Positions 8,777-16,622 of a stretch of DNA of 34,063 bases are shown here, in pieces. Where the stretch lies: positions 1-34,063 of the forward strand of contig JAIRYI010000008.1 of assembly GCA_031267815.1 (NCBI GenBank), in the 5' to 3' direction. The notes beneath the pieces are model-generated. The model made no database searches and had not been told where the DNA came from. It worked only from the letters and a program-made list of their open reading frames with translations. Both the position numbers and the translations under genes were made by a program. Position 1 is the first letter of the stretch, and every line of letters starts with the position of its first letter. The stretch comes from Desulfarculales bacterium (GTDB lineage: Bacteria > Desulfobacterota > Desulfarculia > Desulfarculales > Desulfarculaceae).

Positions 8777-9490
8777 TCATAAATGACTTCTAATCTCGGC
8801 CAGTGTCCGGACCTGCTTTCCGCTGGCGTCGAAATTTTCGGCCGCAAGCCAGGCGAGTAATGTTTTTTTGAGCGCCGGCCACTCTTTGTCGATGACGGAA
8901 AACCATGCGGTATCGCGCGAACGCCCCTTATAGATCACCGCCTGACGGAATATCCCCTCAAAGCTGAAGCCGAGCCGGGCCGCCGCTTTCCGGGACGGGG
9001 CGTTCATAACATCGCATTTCCACTCATAACGTCGGTATTGAAGCTCATCGAAGACGTATTTCATAAGCAGGAACTGTGCTTCGGTGGAGGCAGGTTTCTG
9101 CTTGAGCAGCGGAGAGAAGGCGACATTTCCTGCTTCAATTACGCCGTTGCCGGGATCAATCCGCATCAGGGAGAGTGTGCCCACAGCCTTGCCCCGGGCG
9201 ATATCAATAACCGCATAATGCTTGGGATCGGCACTGCGCGATGCATCTTTCGCGTAGCGCCGGTACTCATCCTCGTCCCGGAAGGGACCCGCGAACATAT
9301 ACGTCCAGTCGCGTCCGTCCGGAGCGGAACTGTAGGCCTCGTACAGTTGGCCGGCATGACGCTCCGCATCCAGCGGCTCGAGGCGGCAGAATCCGCCCCG
9401 CAACGCAACATTTCCGGGAAGCGGGCGATCTGACCAATTCGCCAGCGGTTCTCCTACCGGTTGTCCATACTGATTGCAATTCTTGATCAC
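8777..9490 (-). CDS. GNAT-family N-acetyltransferase (RimJ/RimL-like)
   Basis: A GNAT acetyltransferase of the RimL/Acetyltransf_3 kind. Recognisable blocks are CRLEPLDAERHAGQLYEAY, the beta-4 region AVIDIARGKAVGTLSLMRI, and the acceptor-proximal CDVMNAPSRKAAARLGFSFE that ends the acetyl-CoA fold. The chosen GTG start (237 residues) has AAGGA about five bases upstream and begins just before NQYGQPVGEPL, the natural beginning of this family; an in-frame ATG at 9553 would add 21 residues but lacks a good ribosome site. Its base composition is GC-richer than the two flanking glycan genes, so it may have a different origin. Substrate unknown. Confidence 0.85.
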   Translation of the reverse strand: MIKNCNQYGQPVGEPLANWSDRPLPGNVALRGGFCRLEPLDAERHAGQLYEAYSSAPDGRDWTYMFAGPFRDEDEYRRYAKDASRSADPKHYAVIDIARGKAVGTLSLMRIDPGNGVIEAGNVAFSPLLKQKPASTEAQFLLMKYVFDELQYRRYEWKCDVMNAPSRKAAARLGFSFEGIFRQAVIYKGRSRDTAWFSVIDKEWPALKKTLLAWLAAENFDASGKQVRTLAEIRSHL

Positions 9491-9695
9491 GGTTTTCCTT
9501 ATTGTTCTTTCGGCCGAGACAGGTTTTTGCCAATCGCCGCAGGGGTGTGTCATAAGGTGATTTATGAGGGACCCGCTTCACCCCCAAGCGAAAGTTCCGG
9601 GCAAAGTGTCCTCAAGACGGCGGGAGCAGAGCAAAGTCATGCTTTTTTGCTTTGCAATCTTAACATTTAAAATGTAAATTTCAAATGTTAAGCAG

Positions 9696-9780
9696 GCGGT
9701 TCCGAAAAACATTAAACGTGCTGATATTACAACATAATTTTTGTAAACGCATATTTCCCGGACGGAAATGTTTTTAAGGA
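9696..9780. repeat. AT-rich intergenic repeat, copy 1
   Basis: Aligning by eye with 31837-31920 gives long shared blocks: TTCC-GAAAAA-ATTAAAC, ATATTAC, ATAA-TTTT-G, ACGCATATTT and CGGAAAT-TTTTTA. The block ends in an imperfect inverted repeat around CGGACGG. Both copies lie beside probably acquired genes. Confidence 0.6.
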
Positions 9781-9793
9781 TCGGCTCGTCCTG

Positions 9794-9815
9794 TTCGATT
9801 CCACCGAACGGGCGC
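9794..9815. repeat. Short repeat TTCGATTC..CGAACGGGCGC, copy 2
   Basis: TTCGATTCCACCGAACGGGCGC matches the copy at 7726-7746 in the same orientation with a small central difference. It lies just upstream of the radical SAM gene. Confidence 0.5.
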
Positions 9816-9842
9816 GGGATCTGACGCAATCCGGAGTTTTCT

Positions 9843-10937
9843 ATGCATAAAAACATGCGTTATTTTCACCTTTTTCAGAAATCTAAATACGGCGTCGGAC
9901 TGCGGAAAGGAGCGGTTTATAACTTTCTGAAGGTCAAATATAATTTCATTAGTGCTAAAATTAGTGAAAAATCAACGATGTATCCTGTATTGGTCCTTCA
10001 GTCCACATTAAGATGCAATTTAAGTTGCCCGTTTTGCCTGGTAACTAATAAACATCCTCAAAATTGGCGGGAATATGAATGCACACCGGATAAATACAGT
10101 AAAATTTTGAACCACAAATTAAGCAAAAAGTGTATATTTTCTGTAATAAGCGGCGGAGAACCTCTTTTAAATGAACATATTGACGAATTAATCTCAATTA
10201 CCGTCAAAAATAAAATCTTGCCCGGTATGACGACCAACGGATTATTGCTGGAAAAAAAAATAGAAACTTTATTAGCGGCTGGTCTGTGCGATCTGCAGGT
10301 CTCCATTTATGATAATACCAAAAGCAGACTGGAAAAAATTCTGCCTTTGATATCGCCCTTAATAGCAATGAACTGTTCATATGTGCTTCTGAAGAGTAAA
10401 ATAGAATTCTCCCGGCATAATAACTTTGAAGAAATACTGGAACTCATTTCTATGGTGTTCAACTCCGGGTGCGCTTTGCTTAAATTCAATATATGCGTAC
10501 CTTTCCTTGAGGGGGCATTTTATAATGATTCAGAAACCATATTTGAGGGAAGCGCTGTATATGACAAGCTTATTAAAGCATGTAAAGCCGCATTTCCCCA
10601 AATACGCTTTGATGGCTATTTGTCCGATAAAAAAATTCTGTTCGGCAACAAATTTACCGTATACTTTCCCCCGCCGGCAGGGAGAGGCCATAACCGGAGA
10701 ATGTGCCGTCTTCCCTGGTCTTCTTTTATAGTTGACAGCAACGGAAACTTGGGCGTTTGCTGTAATATGCTGCCGAATACAGAAGAAAGATACGGCAATA
10801 TTTTTAACCGTCCTGAACTCATTAACGAAGGCCATACATTAAAGGTCAGAAAAAGTCTGCTGAATAATGACGGCCCGTTACCTTCGCAATGTATTAAATG
10901 TGCCAACTTGGCCGGCGTCTACGGATCTGTTCTTTAG
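9843..10937 (+). CDS. Radical SAM protein with SPASM/twitch-like C-terminus
   Basis: A 364-residue radical SAM enzyme. The [4Fe-4S] cluster motif CNLSCPFC gives Cys58, Cys62 and Cys65; SGGEPL is the SAM-binding GGE motif. The C-terminal part has CRLPWSSFIVDSNGNLGVCC followed by YGNIF and a final CIKC, matching the auxiliary-cluster region of SPASM/twitch proteins. Codon use is AT-rich, matching the formyltransferase and deacetylase. Such enzymes occur both in peptide modification and in surface-polysaccharide clusters. No precursor peptide is seen nearby, so a glycan or small-molecule substrate is the more cautious guess. A terminator follows at 10980. Confidence 0.88.
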   Translation: MHKNMRYFHLFQKSKYGVGLRKGAVYNFLKVKYNFISAKISEKSTMYPVLVLQSTLRCNLSCPFCLVTNKHPQNWREYECTPDKYSKILNHKLSKKCIFSVISGGEPLLNEHIDELISITVKNKILPGMTTNGLLLEKKIETLLAAGLCDLQVSIYDNTKSRLEKILPLISPLIAMNCSYVLLKSKIEFSRHNNFEEILELISMVFNSGCALLKFNICVPFLEGAFYNDSETIFEGSAVYDKLIKACKAAFPQIRFDGYLSDKKILFGNKFTVYFPPPAGRGHNRRMCRLPWSSFIVDSNGNLGVCCNMLPNTEERYGNIFNRPELINEGHTLKVRKSLLNNDGPLPSQCIKCANLAGVYGSVL

Positions 10938-10979
10938 CCGGCCCCAAAATTCCCTGAGACAGATTTCCCGTAAAAAACG

Positions 10980-11018
10980 TGCGCCTTTATCTTTTCCGGC
11001 CTGTCAGGCGCATTTTTT
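10980..11018 (+). terminator. Rho-independent terminator after radical SAM gene
   Basis: TGCGCCT (10980-10986) pairs with AGGCGCA (11006-11012), followed by six T residues. An A-run precedes the left arm, so the element could also stop transcription from the opposite strand. It separates the probably acquired cluster from the ATP synthase genes. Confidence 0.75.
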
Positions 11019-11020
11019 AC

Positions 11021-11049
11021 TTGCTTCTGAGCGCGAATATGTGTAGTTT
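11021..11049 (+). promoter_or_regulatory. Possible sigma-70 promoter of the F0 cluster
   Basis: TTGCTT and TAGTTT are separated by 17 bases, directly after the terminator and about 90 bases before atpZ. The -10 match is weak, so this is tentative. Confidence 0.3.
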
Positions 11050-11140
11050 AGAATAAATTGGCCGAAACTACGGCGGGGCGGAGGAATGCCGGCGTCTTCG
11101 CGGATAAAAATGCCAGATAAGCCGAAGGCGGAGAGAAGCG

Positions 11141-11392
11141 TTGAGCTGGTTCAAACTTGATCGGGAATATATTGACCGGATAGCCAGAGCCGCTTCCATT
11201 GGTCTGGCCATGGTTTTTGCTTTGGCTATTGCCTGCCTCCTGGGCTGGTGGGTGGACAAGACCTGGCCCGGAGTCGCCCCCTGGGGCAAAGTAATGGGGC
11301 TGATTGTGGGCATAGCCTCCGCTTACCGCAATCTGTTCATAATGTACAGACGTCTGGCGCAGGATCAGGATAAAGATAAAGGCGGTTCTTGA
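11141..11392 (+). CDS. atpZ: AtpZ/AtpI-like F0F1-ATPase accessory membrane protein
   Basis: An 83-residue protein with two membrane segments (about 17-38 and 48-67) and a charged C-terminus, matching the small AtpZ proteins that precede atpI in many ATP synthase operons. The first segment carries GLAMVFALAIACLLGWWVD with the family's G-x-x-x-D end; the second carries GIASAYRNLFIMYRR. The start is a TTG with GGAG about eight bases upstream; nearby ATG codons are out of frame. AtpZ is thought to work with AtpI in Mg2+ handling or c-ring assembly. The next gene begins seven bases after the stop. Confidence 0.82.
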   Translation: MSWFKLDREYIDRIARAASIGLAMVFALAIACLLGWWVDKTWPGVAPWGKVMGLIVGIASAYRNLFIMYRRLAQDQDKDKGGS

Positions 11393-11398
11393 ATATTT

Positions 11399-11788
11399 AT
11401 GTTTAAACTGGAATCTTTGCCTGGGTCTTTGTGGCTGGCGCTGCTGGCGGCTTCCGGCTTGGCCCTGGCGGCGGGCATATATTTTTTGCCTTTTAAAGGC
11501 GTGTTTAATGTTTTAATGGGAATTGGCGCCGCCTTTATGTTAATATATTTCATAGGACGCATGACCGCCAAGGCCCTCAAAAACGGAGTGCCAGGCAAGT
11601 CTTTAATTATAAAGACGATCTTGCGATTTTATCTGCGTTTTTTGTTGAGCGCGGCTGTTTTGGCGGTTCTGGCATATTTGAACTGGCTGCATCCCCTTGG
11701 TTTTCTGCTGGGCTTTTCCTCTCTGGTCCTGGCGATGCCGGCCTGGGGCGCGGGCTGGATCATCAAAAACAACCGCCGTCTGTCATAG
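11399..11788 (+). CDS. atpI: ATP synthase subunit I (AtpI-like)
   Basis: A 129-residue protein with four predicted membrane segments in two pairs (about 11-28, 34-50, 73-90 and 95-120). This is the layout of ATP synthase I proteins encoded ahead of atpB. Low sequence conservation is normal in this family; the call rests on topology, length and position between atpZ and atpB. Known homologs help assemble the c-ring. It is likely co-transcribed with its neighbours. Confidence 0.75.
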   Translation: MFKLESLPGSLWLALLAASGLALAAGIYFLPFKGVFNVLMGIGAAFMLIYFIGRMTAKALKNGVPGKSLIIKTILRFYLRFLLSAAVLAVLAYLNWLHPLGFLLGFSSLVLAMPAWGAGWIIKNNRRLS

Positions 11789-11809
11789 ACTGCATGTGAA
11801 GGAAGATTT

Positions 11810-12499
11810 ATGGAACATCCTTTTTTAATTCTGCCCTGGCTCCTGGAGCGGATCGGTTTGGGAGAGTTTGCCCATACCCATATCATTGTCATCTATGCTT
11901 GGCTGGCGATTTTGTTTCTGCTGATCGGAGGCAAACTCTGCGTGCGCCGCTTGACCATGACGCCGGGCAAAGCCCAGAATTTCATTGAAACAGTTATCGG
12001 CGGCATTGAAGATTTCCTGATCGGCATCATGGGTGAAAAGGGCCGCCCATTCTACCCTTTAATCGCCACTTTGTTTATCTATATTCTGACTATGAACTGG
12101 ATGGGCCAGATACCCTCTCTTACCTCCCCTTCAGCCAATCTTAATACCACCGTGCCCATGGCGATTCTGGTTTTCTGCATTACCCATGTGGTGGGCGTTA
12201 AAACTCACGGCGCCCATTATATTAAACAATTTATGGGCCCGGTATGGTGGCTGGTGCCTTTAATGATGCCCATCGAAATCATCAGCCATCTGGCCCGCAT
12301 TTTAAGCCTTTCCTTCCGTCTTTTCGGCAACCTTATGGGAGAAGAACTGGTGGTGGCGGTAGTGCTGATGCTGGCCGGTTATTTTTTGATTCCCGTGCCC
12401 CTGCAACTGCTGTTTTTCTGCACGGGCGCGCTCCAGGCTTTTATTTTCGCCCTGCTGGCCATGATTTACATAGGCGCGGCCATGGAGGAAGCTCATTAA
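11810..12499 (+). CDS. atpB: ATP synthase F0 subunit a
   Basis: A 229-residue polytopic protein. The essential Arg is Arg170 in SLSFRLFGN (Arg210 in E. coli), with Asn174 after it, Glu156 in MPIEIISHL, and Gln209 in GALQAFIFALL in the last helix. The subunit forms the ion half-channels against the c-ring in the inner membrane. ATG 11810 is preceded by GAAGGAAGATTT. It is followed by atpE after 143 bases. The other F0F1 genes (atpF, H, A, G, D, C) are not in the window, as in other deltaproteobacterial genomes where the operon is split. Confidence 0.95.
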   Translation: MEHPFLILPWLLERIGLGEFAHTHIIVIYAWLAILFLLIGGKLCVRRLTMTPGKAQNFIETVIGGIEDFLIGIMGEKGRPFYPLIATLFIYILTMNWMGQIPSLTSPSANLNTTVPMAILVFCITHVVGVKTHGAHYIKQFMGPVWWLVPLMMPIEIISHLARILSLSFRLFGNLMGEELVVAVVLMLAGYFLIPVPLQLLFFCTGALQAFIFALLAMIYIGAAMEEAH

Positions 12500-12642
12500 T
12501 TCAAACCCGCTCATCAGCTTGTTTTTTAAATTGGGAAGGGCGGGGAGCTTTTGCCGGATGCTTGCAGGCAGAGGCTGATGACCGTAACAGTATCTAAATG
12601 TTTGGGAAGAAGGCATAACAAAAAATTTCAGGAGGTTTAATA

Positions 12643-12978
12643 ATGAAAAAAATCTTTATGGGGATGGTGACACTGGGAATCAGCCTGCTGAGTTCCGGCG
12701 TAGCCTTGGCGGCTGACGGGGTCGCCGTCTCTGACTCGACCGTTATTCTCGCTTTCAGCGCTCTGGCGGCCGGGGTGGGTGTAGGCTTGGCCGCTCTGGG
12801 CGGAGGCATTGGGCAGGGCATCGCGGTGAATGGCACGGTGCTGGGTACAGCCCGGAACCCGGAAGTGGGCGGCAAGCTGATGACCCTTTTGCTCATCGGC
12901 CTGGCTCTCATCGAATCCTTGGTTATCTATGCCCTGGTTATTGCTTTGATTCTGCTTTACGCTAACCCTTTTGTGTAA
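12643..12978 (+). CDS. atpE: ATP synthase F0 subunit c with N-terminal leader
   Basis: A 111-residue proteolipid, longer than the usual 70-90 because residues 1-25 form a signal-peptide-like leader ending ALAADG. The hairpin follows: helix 1 with GGGIGQG, polar loop ARNPE (71-74), helix 2 with the ion-binding Glu91 in LIESLVIY. Gln58, Glu91, Ser92 and Tyr96 line up with residues that hold Na+ in the Ilyobacter-type c-ring; the Thr next to Ser is replaced by Leu. Coupling to Na+ is therefore possible but not shown. GGAGG seven bases before the ATG gives a strong start. A terminator follows directly. Confidence 0.95.
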   Translation: MKKIFMGMVTLGISLLSSGVALAADGVAVSDSTVILAFSALAAGVGVGLAALGGGIGQGIAVNGTVLGTARNPEVGGKLMTLLLIGLALIESLVIYALVIALILLYANPFV

Positions 12979-12988
12979 TTCGCGGAGC

Positions 12989-13037
12989 AAACCGGGTTTC
13001 CGGCGGGCGTATTCCGCCGGAATCCGGTTTTTCTTTC
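12989..13037 (+). terminator. Rho-independent terminator of the F0 cluster
   Basis: A two-part stem: CCGGCGG (13000-13006) with CCGCCGG (13014-13020), extended by AAACCGG with CCGGTTT, then TTTTTCTTT. It ends two bases before the ATG of the next gene. Confidence 0.85.
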
Positions 13038-13038
13038 T

Positions 13039-13500
13039 ATGAACTTTATCGCCGGGGTGCGGGTCAAACCGCTTAAAGTGATGGCTGATCAGCGCGGCCG
13101 CCTCATGGAATTGGTGCGGGCGGACGATGATATTTTTTCCGATTTCGGCCAAGTCTACATCACTACCACTCTGCCGGGAGTAATCAAGGCCTGGCATCTG
13201 CACCGGCAACAGACCGATCTGGTGGCCTGTGTGCTGGGCATGATCCGCCTGGTCATCTATGACGACAGAGAAAATTCGTCCACTCAAGGCCAGTTCAACC
13301 AGTTTTTCATGGGCGTTCACAACCCTGTCCTGGTGCGCATCCCTCCCCGTCTTTACCACGGCTGGCAGTGCGTCAGCCTGGAAGAAGCCTTAATCGTGAA
13401 TACGGTAACCCATCCCTATAATTATCAGAACCCGGACGAAGAGCGCCTGGATCCTCATAACAGTCATATAGTCTTTGACTGGCAACGGCGTGATGGTTAA
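13039..13500 (+). CDS. RmlC-like cupin (dTDP-4-dehydrorhamnose 3,5-epimerase family)
   Basis: A 153-residue cupin related to RmlC-type epimerases: RGRLMELVR, FGQVYITTTLPGVIKAWH, LHRQQTD and the RIPPRLYHGWQC strand. The active-site His of RmlC corresponds to the WHLHR region. It is shorter and diverged from true RmlC, so it may act on another nucleotide sugar or be a related isomerase. The ATG lies at the T-run of the atpE terminator and has no visible ribosome site; homologs that I recall begin at the same place, so the start is kept. An internal ATG at 13081 is an alternative. Confidence 0.78.
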   Translation: MNFIAGVRVKPLKVMADQRGRLMELVRADDDIFSDFGQVYITTTLPGVIKAWHLHRQQTDLVACVLGMIRLVIYDDRENSSTQGQFNQFFMGVHNPVLVRIPPRLYHGWQCVSLEEALIVNTVTHPYNYQNPDEERLDPHNSHIVFDWQRRDG

Positions 13501-13565
13501 ACCCTTTTATGATACAATAAAAAATAAAATTTCCGGTGCGCTAACTTTCAGGCAAGGAGATGGAT

Positions 13566-14063
13566 GTGAGTACCTCACCGCCCCAGACCCGGAGCCGTAA
13601 TTTTCGCCTGACTCCCCTGGAGCTTTTGATAATTCTTATGGCCATTCTGGGAGTAATTTTTCTGGCGGCCAGCTGGCAATCCGTGGCCTCCGGTGAGCAA
13701 GGCGGGCCAAGGGATAATAATCCGGCTATTTTGGAAGGATCTCTGGCCGCCAACCAGCGTGCCGGGCAGGAATTGGAAGCCTTGCGCCAGGAACTGACCC
13801 GGATGGGAGAGTTGTCCGCCGCGGCGGATCAAAAGCTGTCGGATCGCCTGGAACTGATGGAAAAACGCCTTGCCGCTCTGGGGCAGAGAGACGTCTTTGC
13901 CGATCAGGGGAAAGATGCAACCTATATGGTCAGGGCGGGTGACAGTTTAAGTACGATTGCCGAAAATTTTAATATTCCCGCCGCCAGTCTGCGTAAATGG
14001 AATAATATCGGCCCCCGGGGGGATATCCGGGTGGGCCAGCGCTTGCGCTTGAGCGGCCAATGA
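13566..14063 (+). CDS. Membrane-anchored LysM-domain protein
   Basis: A 165-residue protein with a short cytoplasmic N-terminus, one membrane segment (LLIILMAILGVIFLAASW), a stretch rich in Ala, Glu and Leu that is probably coiled coil (about 60-105), and a C-terminal LysM domain from YMVRAGDSLSTIAENF to GQRLRLSGQ. LysM binds peptidoglycan, so the protein probably tethers the inner membrane to the wall. GTG 13566 is chosen because AAGGAG lies six bases before it; the ATG at 13560 overlaps that site. It is followed one base later by the nucleotidyltransferase gene. Confidence 0.82.
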   Translation: MSTSPPQTRSRNFRLTPLELLIILMAILGVIFLAASWQSVASGEQGGPRDNNPAILEGSLAANQRAGQELEALRQELTRMGELSAAADQKLSDRLELMEKRLAALGQRDVFADQGKDATYMVRAGDSLSTIAENFNIPAASLRKWNNIGPRGDIRVGQRLRLSGQ

Positions 14064-14064
14064 A

Positions 14065-15531
14065 ATGTTGAATCCTTATTGGCAAAGTGAATTTCATCCC
14101 TTCCTGGCCGCCCTGGCTGCCCTAGCCCGGGAAAACAGTATCGGCGTCTGGCTGTGCGGAGGCGGGGCGCGCACTCTGGCCTCCGGCCTTCTTCCCGCGC
14201 CGATAGCCCCCAATGCCAATACGGATATAGATATAACGGTCAGCCGCCAGTCCCTGGCCTTGGCCCGGGACCTGGGGGAGCGTTGCAAACTTAAATGCGT
14301 TATTCTCAATGATAATATTCTGCCCACAGCCCGTCTGATCCTGCCTCAGGGGCAGATGGACATAACCCAGTGGCGGGGTCAAAACCTGGAGGCTGATTTA
14401 AGCGGGCGCGATTTTACCTGTAACGCCCTGGCTCTGGAAATGGCCTCGCTGCTGCGCGGCCCGGAGATCAGCCTGCGCGATATTATCGACCCTTTGGGAG
14501 GTCTGGCCCATATACAGGCCCGCCGCTTGGTTCTGGCCGGACCTCATGCCTTGCGTGACGATCCGGTGCGGATTATGCGCGCTTTCCGGTTTCAGGCCGA
14601 ACTTAATTTCACTCTTGCCCCCGGCTTACTGGCCGCGGCCCGGACCGCCTTGCCTTGCCTGGCCGCGGCCGCGGCTGAGCGATTGGCCCAGGAATGGCGG
14701 CTTACCATGAGAGCGGCGGCGGCGCAAAGTCTGGCGGATATGGATGAAATCGGACTGCTCGCCCTCCTCCTGCCCGGCTGGGATGAATGCAGGGGATTCC
14801 GGCAGAACCCCTATCACCATCTGGATGTGCTGGGCCATTCTCTGGCCTGCGTATCCGCTTTGGAAGAAATTACAGGCCAGTCCCGGAGCGAAGAGCTTGT
14901 TGCCCAGGCTCTGGCTCAGGCGGACCCGGCTCTGCTCAAAACAGCGGCTCTGCTGCACGATATAGGCAAGCCGCCCACCGCCAGGCCCAAAAGCCCGGAC
15001 TGGAACAGTTTTTACAACCATGATAAAGTAGGAGCAATCCTGGCCCGCTCCGCTTGCCTCAATCTGGGCCTGGGGCCTCGTGAGGCTGACGCTGTAAGCC
15101 GTTTGGTGAGCGGCCATATGGAACCCCAACACCTGCTGAAAGCATCTTTGAGCCATCCGGATCTGCGCCCGCGCCATATCCGGCGTTTTTTATACCGCCA
15201 TGAACATGAGGCTTATGCCCTCATGCTCCTGGCCCAAGCGGACAATATGGCGGGAAAGGGGCCGCGGCGGCCAGATAATTTGGAAGAGATGTTTTGGGAC
15301 CTGTGGCTGGATGTGAAGGCGCTGGCTGACGCCTGTCCGCCGCCGCCGCCTCTGCTGAACGGCCGTCAGGTAATGGCCGCCTGCTCTCTGCCCCCTGGCC
15401 CGGAAGTGGGCCGCCTGTTGCGCCTTTTGCGCGACTATCAGTTGCGGGAAGATTTGAACAGCCCGGATCTGGCCTTGAGCCTTATCAAAAAATGGGCCTG
15501 CCGCCCGGACCAGACCCAGCATTCATACTGA
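14065..15531 (+). CDS. CCA-adding enzyme/poly(A) polymerase family protein with HD domain
   Basis: A 488-residue class II nucleotidyltransferase. The head domain has CGGGARTLASG and the catalytic pair Asp54/Asp56 in NTDIDITVS, then GRDFTCNALALEM and DPVRIMRAFRFQAELNF. The C-terminal half carries an HD phosphohydrolase motif, LLHDIGKPPTA near residue 297, and the FYNHDKVG block. The normal G-[SG] loop is extended by LLPAPIAPNA. The enzyme either adds CCA to tRNA or poly(A); the sequence alone does not separate them. Start is one base after the LysM stop, so translational coupling is likely. Confidence 0.88.
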   Translation: MLNPYWQSEFHPFLAALAALARENSIGVWLCGGGARTLASGLLPAPIAPNANTDIDITVSRQSLALARDLGERCKLKCVILNDNILPTARLILPQGQMDITQWRGQNLEADLSGRDFTCNALALEMASLLRGPEISLRDIIDPLGGLAHIQARRLVLAGPHALRDDPVRIMRAFRFQAELNFTLAPGLLAAARTALPCLAAAAAERLAQEWRLTMRAAAAQSLADMDEIGLLALLLPGWDECRGFRQNPYHHLDVLGHSLACVSALEEITGQSRSEELVAQALAQADPALLKTAALLHDIGKPPTARPKSPDWNSFYNHDKVGAILARSACLNLGLGPREADAVSRLVSGHMEPQHLLKASLSHPDLRPRHIRRFLYRHEHEAYALMLLAQADNMAGKGPRRPDNLEEMFWDLWLDVKALADACPPPPPLLNGRQVMAACSLPPGPEVGRLLRLLRDYQLREDLNSPDLALSLIKKWACRPDQTQHSY

Positions 15532-15551
15532 ACATCCAAGGAGTATTGTCA

Positions 15552-16511
15552 ATGACATCTAATATGGCCATAAATTCGCTGGGCATACCGAGTCAGGCCG
15601 AAATTGGTCAGCGTCTCAAAAAAGAGCTGCCGGAAATAGTTCATGAGCTTTCTTCTTCCACTTTGGGAGATGAAGGCTTTGCTCATGTCAATCCCGCCCC
15701 CATACCCACCAGGGAATCGGCGGCGGCCGTTATCGAAGTCATGCGCCGCATCATGTTCCCCGGTTATTTCGACCGGGTGCGCCTGGAAGAATTAAATTTG
15801 CAATACCGCCTCGGTCAGGATGTAACCACTCTGTTTCATATGCTGGCCCAACAGGTGAGCATAGCCGTGCGCCACGATTGCCTGCGCTACGGTCAGCCCT
15901 GCGCCAGTTGCGACGAGATGGGCTATTTTGCCGCCCTGGAAGTCGTCCGTCAGCTTCCCCGCCTGCGCCGTCTGCTGGCCGGCGATGTGCGCGCCGCCTA
16001 TGCGGGAGATCCGGCCAGCCGCAGTTACGATGAAATTATTTTCTGTTATCCCGGTCTTTACGCCATCACCATTTATCGTCTGGCCCATGTCCTCTATCAT
16101 TTGGAAGTGCCTCTGCTGCCCCGCCTTATGACCGAATACGCCCATAGCCATACCGGCATTGAAATCCATCCCGGAGCTCACATTGAGGAAAGTTTTTTTA
16201 TTGACCACGGCACCGGGGTGGTTATCGGCCAGACTTCCCATATAGGCGCCCGGGTGCGTATCTATCAGGGAGTGACCCTGGGAGCTTTATCCCTGTCGCC
16301 GGAAGAAGTGGACAGCCTGCGCTCGGCCAAGCGCCATCCTACCATTGAAGACGACGTCATCATCTACTCCGGCGCCACCATTCTGGGCGGCAATACGGTG
16401 GTGGGGGCCAGGTCTGTGATCGGCGGCAATACCTGGATAACCCAGTCTGTGCCTCCGGACACCATGGTGCTGCTGAAAGCCCCGGAACATATTTATACCG
16501 GTAAGAATTGA
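15552..16511 (+). CDS. cysE: Serine O-acetyltransferase (EpsC/CysE type)
   Basis: A 319-residue protein with an extended N-terminal helical domain (about 1-170) and a left-handed beta-helix of hexapeptide repeats: EIHPGAHIEESFFIDHGTG, VVIGQTSHIGARVRIYQGVT, then TIEDDVIIYSGATILGG. This is the long serine acetyltransferase form, which makes O-acetylserine for cysteine synthesis. The open frame begins earlier, but ATG 15552 has AAGGAG eight bases upstream. A GC-rich terminator-like hairpin follows at 16547. metY, encoded at 24134, belongs to connected sulfur metabolism. Confidence 0.92.
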   Translation: MTSNMAINSLGIPSQAEIGQRLKKELPEIVHELSSSTLGDEGFAHVNPAPIPTRESAAAVIEVMRRIMFPGYFDRVRLEELNLQYRLGQDVTTLFHMLAQQVSIAVRHDCLRYGQPCASCDEMGYFAALEVVRQLPRLRRLLAGDVRAAYAGDPASRSYDEIIFCYPGLYAITIYRLAHVLYHLEVPLLPRLMTEYAHSHTGIEIHPGAHIEESFFIDHGTGVVIGQTSHIGARVRIYQGVTLGALSLSPEEVDSLRSAKRHPTIEDDVIIYSGATILGGNTVVGARSVIGGNTWITQSVPPDTMVLLKAPEHIYTGKN

Positions 16512-16546
16512 CTGCCGGGCAAAAATGGCCCGGGCTAAGGGCAAGG

Positions 16547-16589
16547 AGCGCGGGCGGGGCCGGACGCTTGAAGCCTCCCGCCCGGCGCT
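16547..16589 (+). terminator. Terminator-like hairpin after cysE
   Basis: AGCGC-GGGCGGG (16547-16558) pairs with CCCGCCC-G-GCGCT (16577-16589) with one bulged G. Only a weak T-run (CTGTTTTAAT) follows. A smaller GCCGGGC/GCCCGGC-type hairpin lies just upstream at 16514-16533. Confidence 0.55.
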
Positions 16590-16622
16590 AAACTGTTTTA
16601 ATATTGATTGAACACAATATAT

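Larger units (their letters stand above)
9554..9842. other. AT-rich intergenic region with palindromes
   Basis: No gene is seen. It contains an AT-rich inverted repeat TAACATTT/AAATGTTA (9661-9668 and 9683-9690), the long repeat shared with 31837-31920 (see separate entry) and the second copy of the TTCGATTC-type repeat. It separates the GNAT and radical SAM genes, which are divergent, so promoters for both should lie here. Confidence 0.5.

Noticed and set aside
14626-15177. A 183-codon minus-strand frame inside the nucleotidyltransferase gene
   Set aside because: Shadow of a confirmed gene; Gln-rich and without domain signals.
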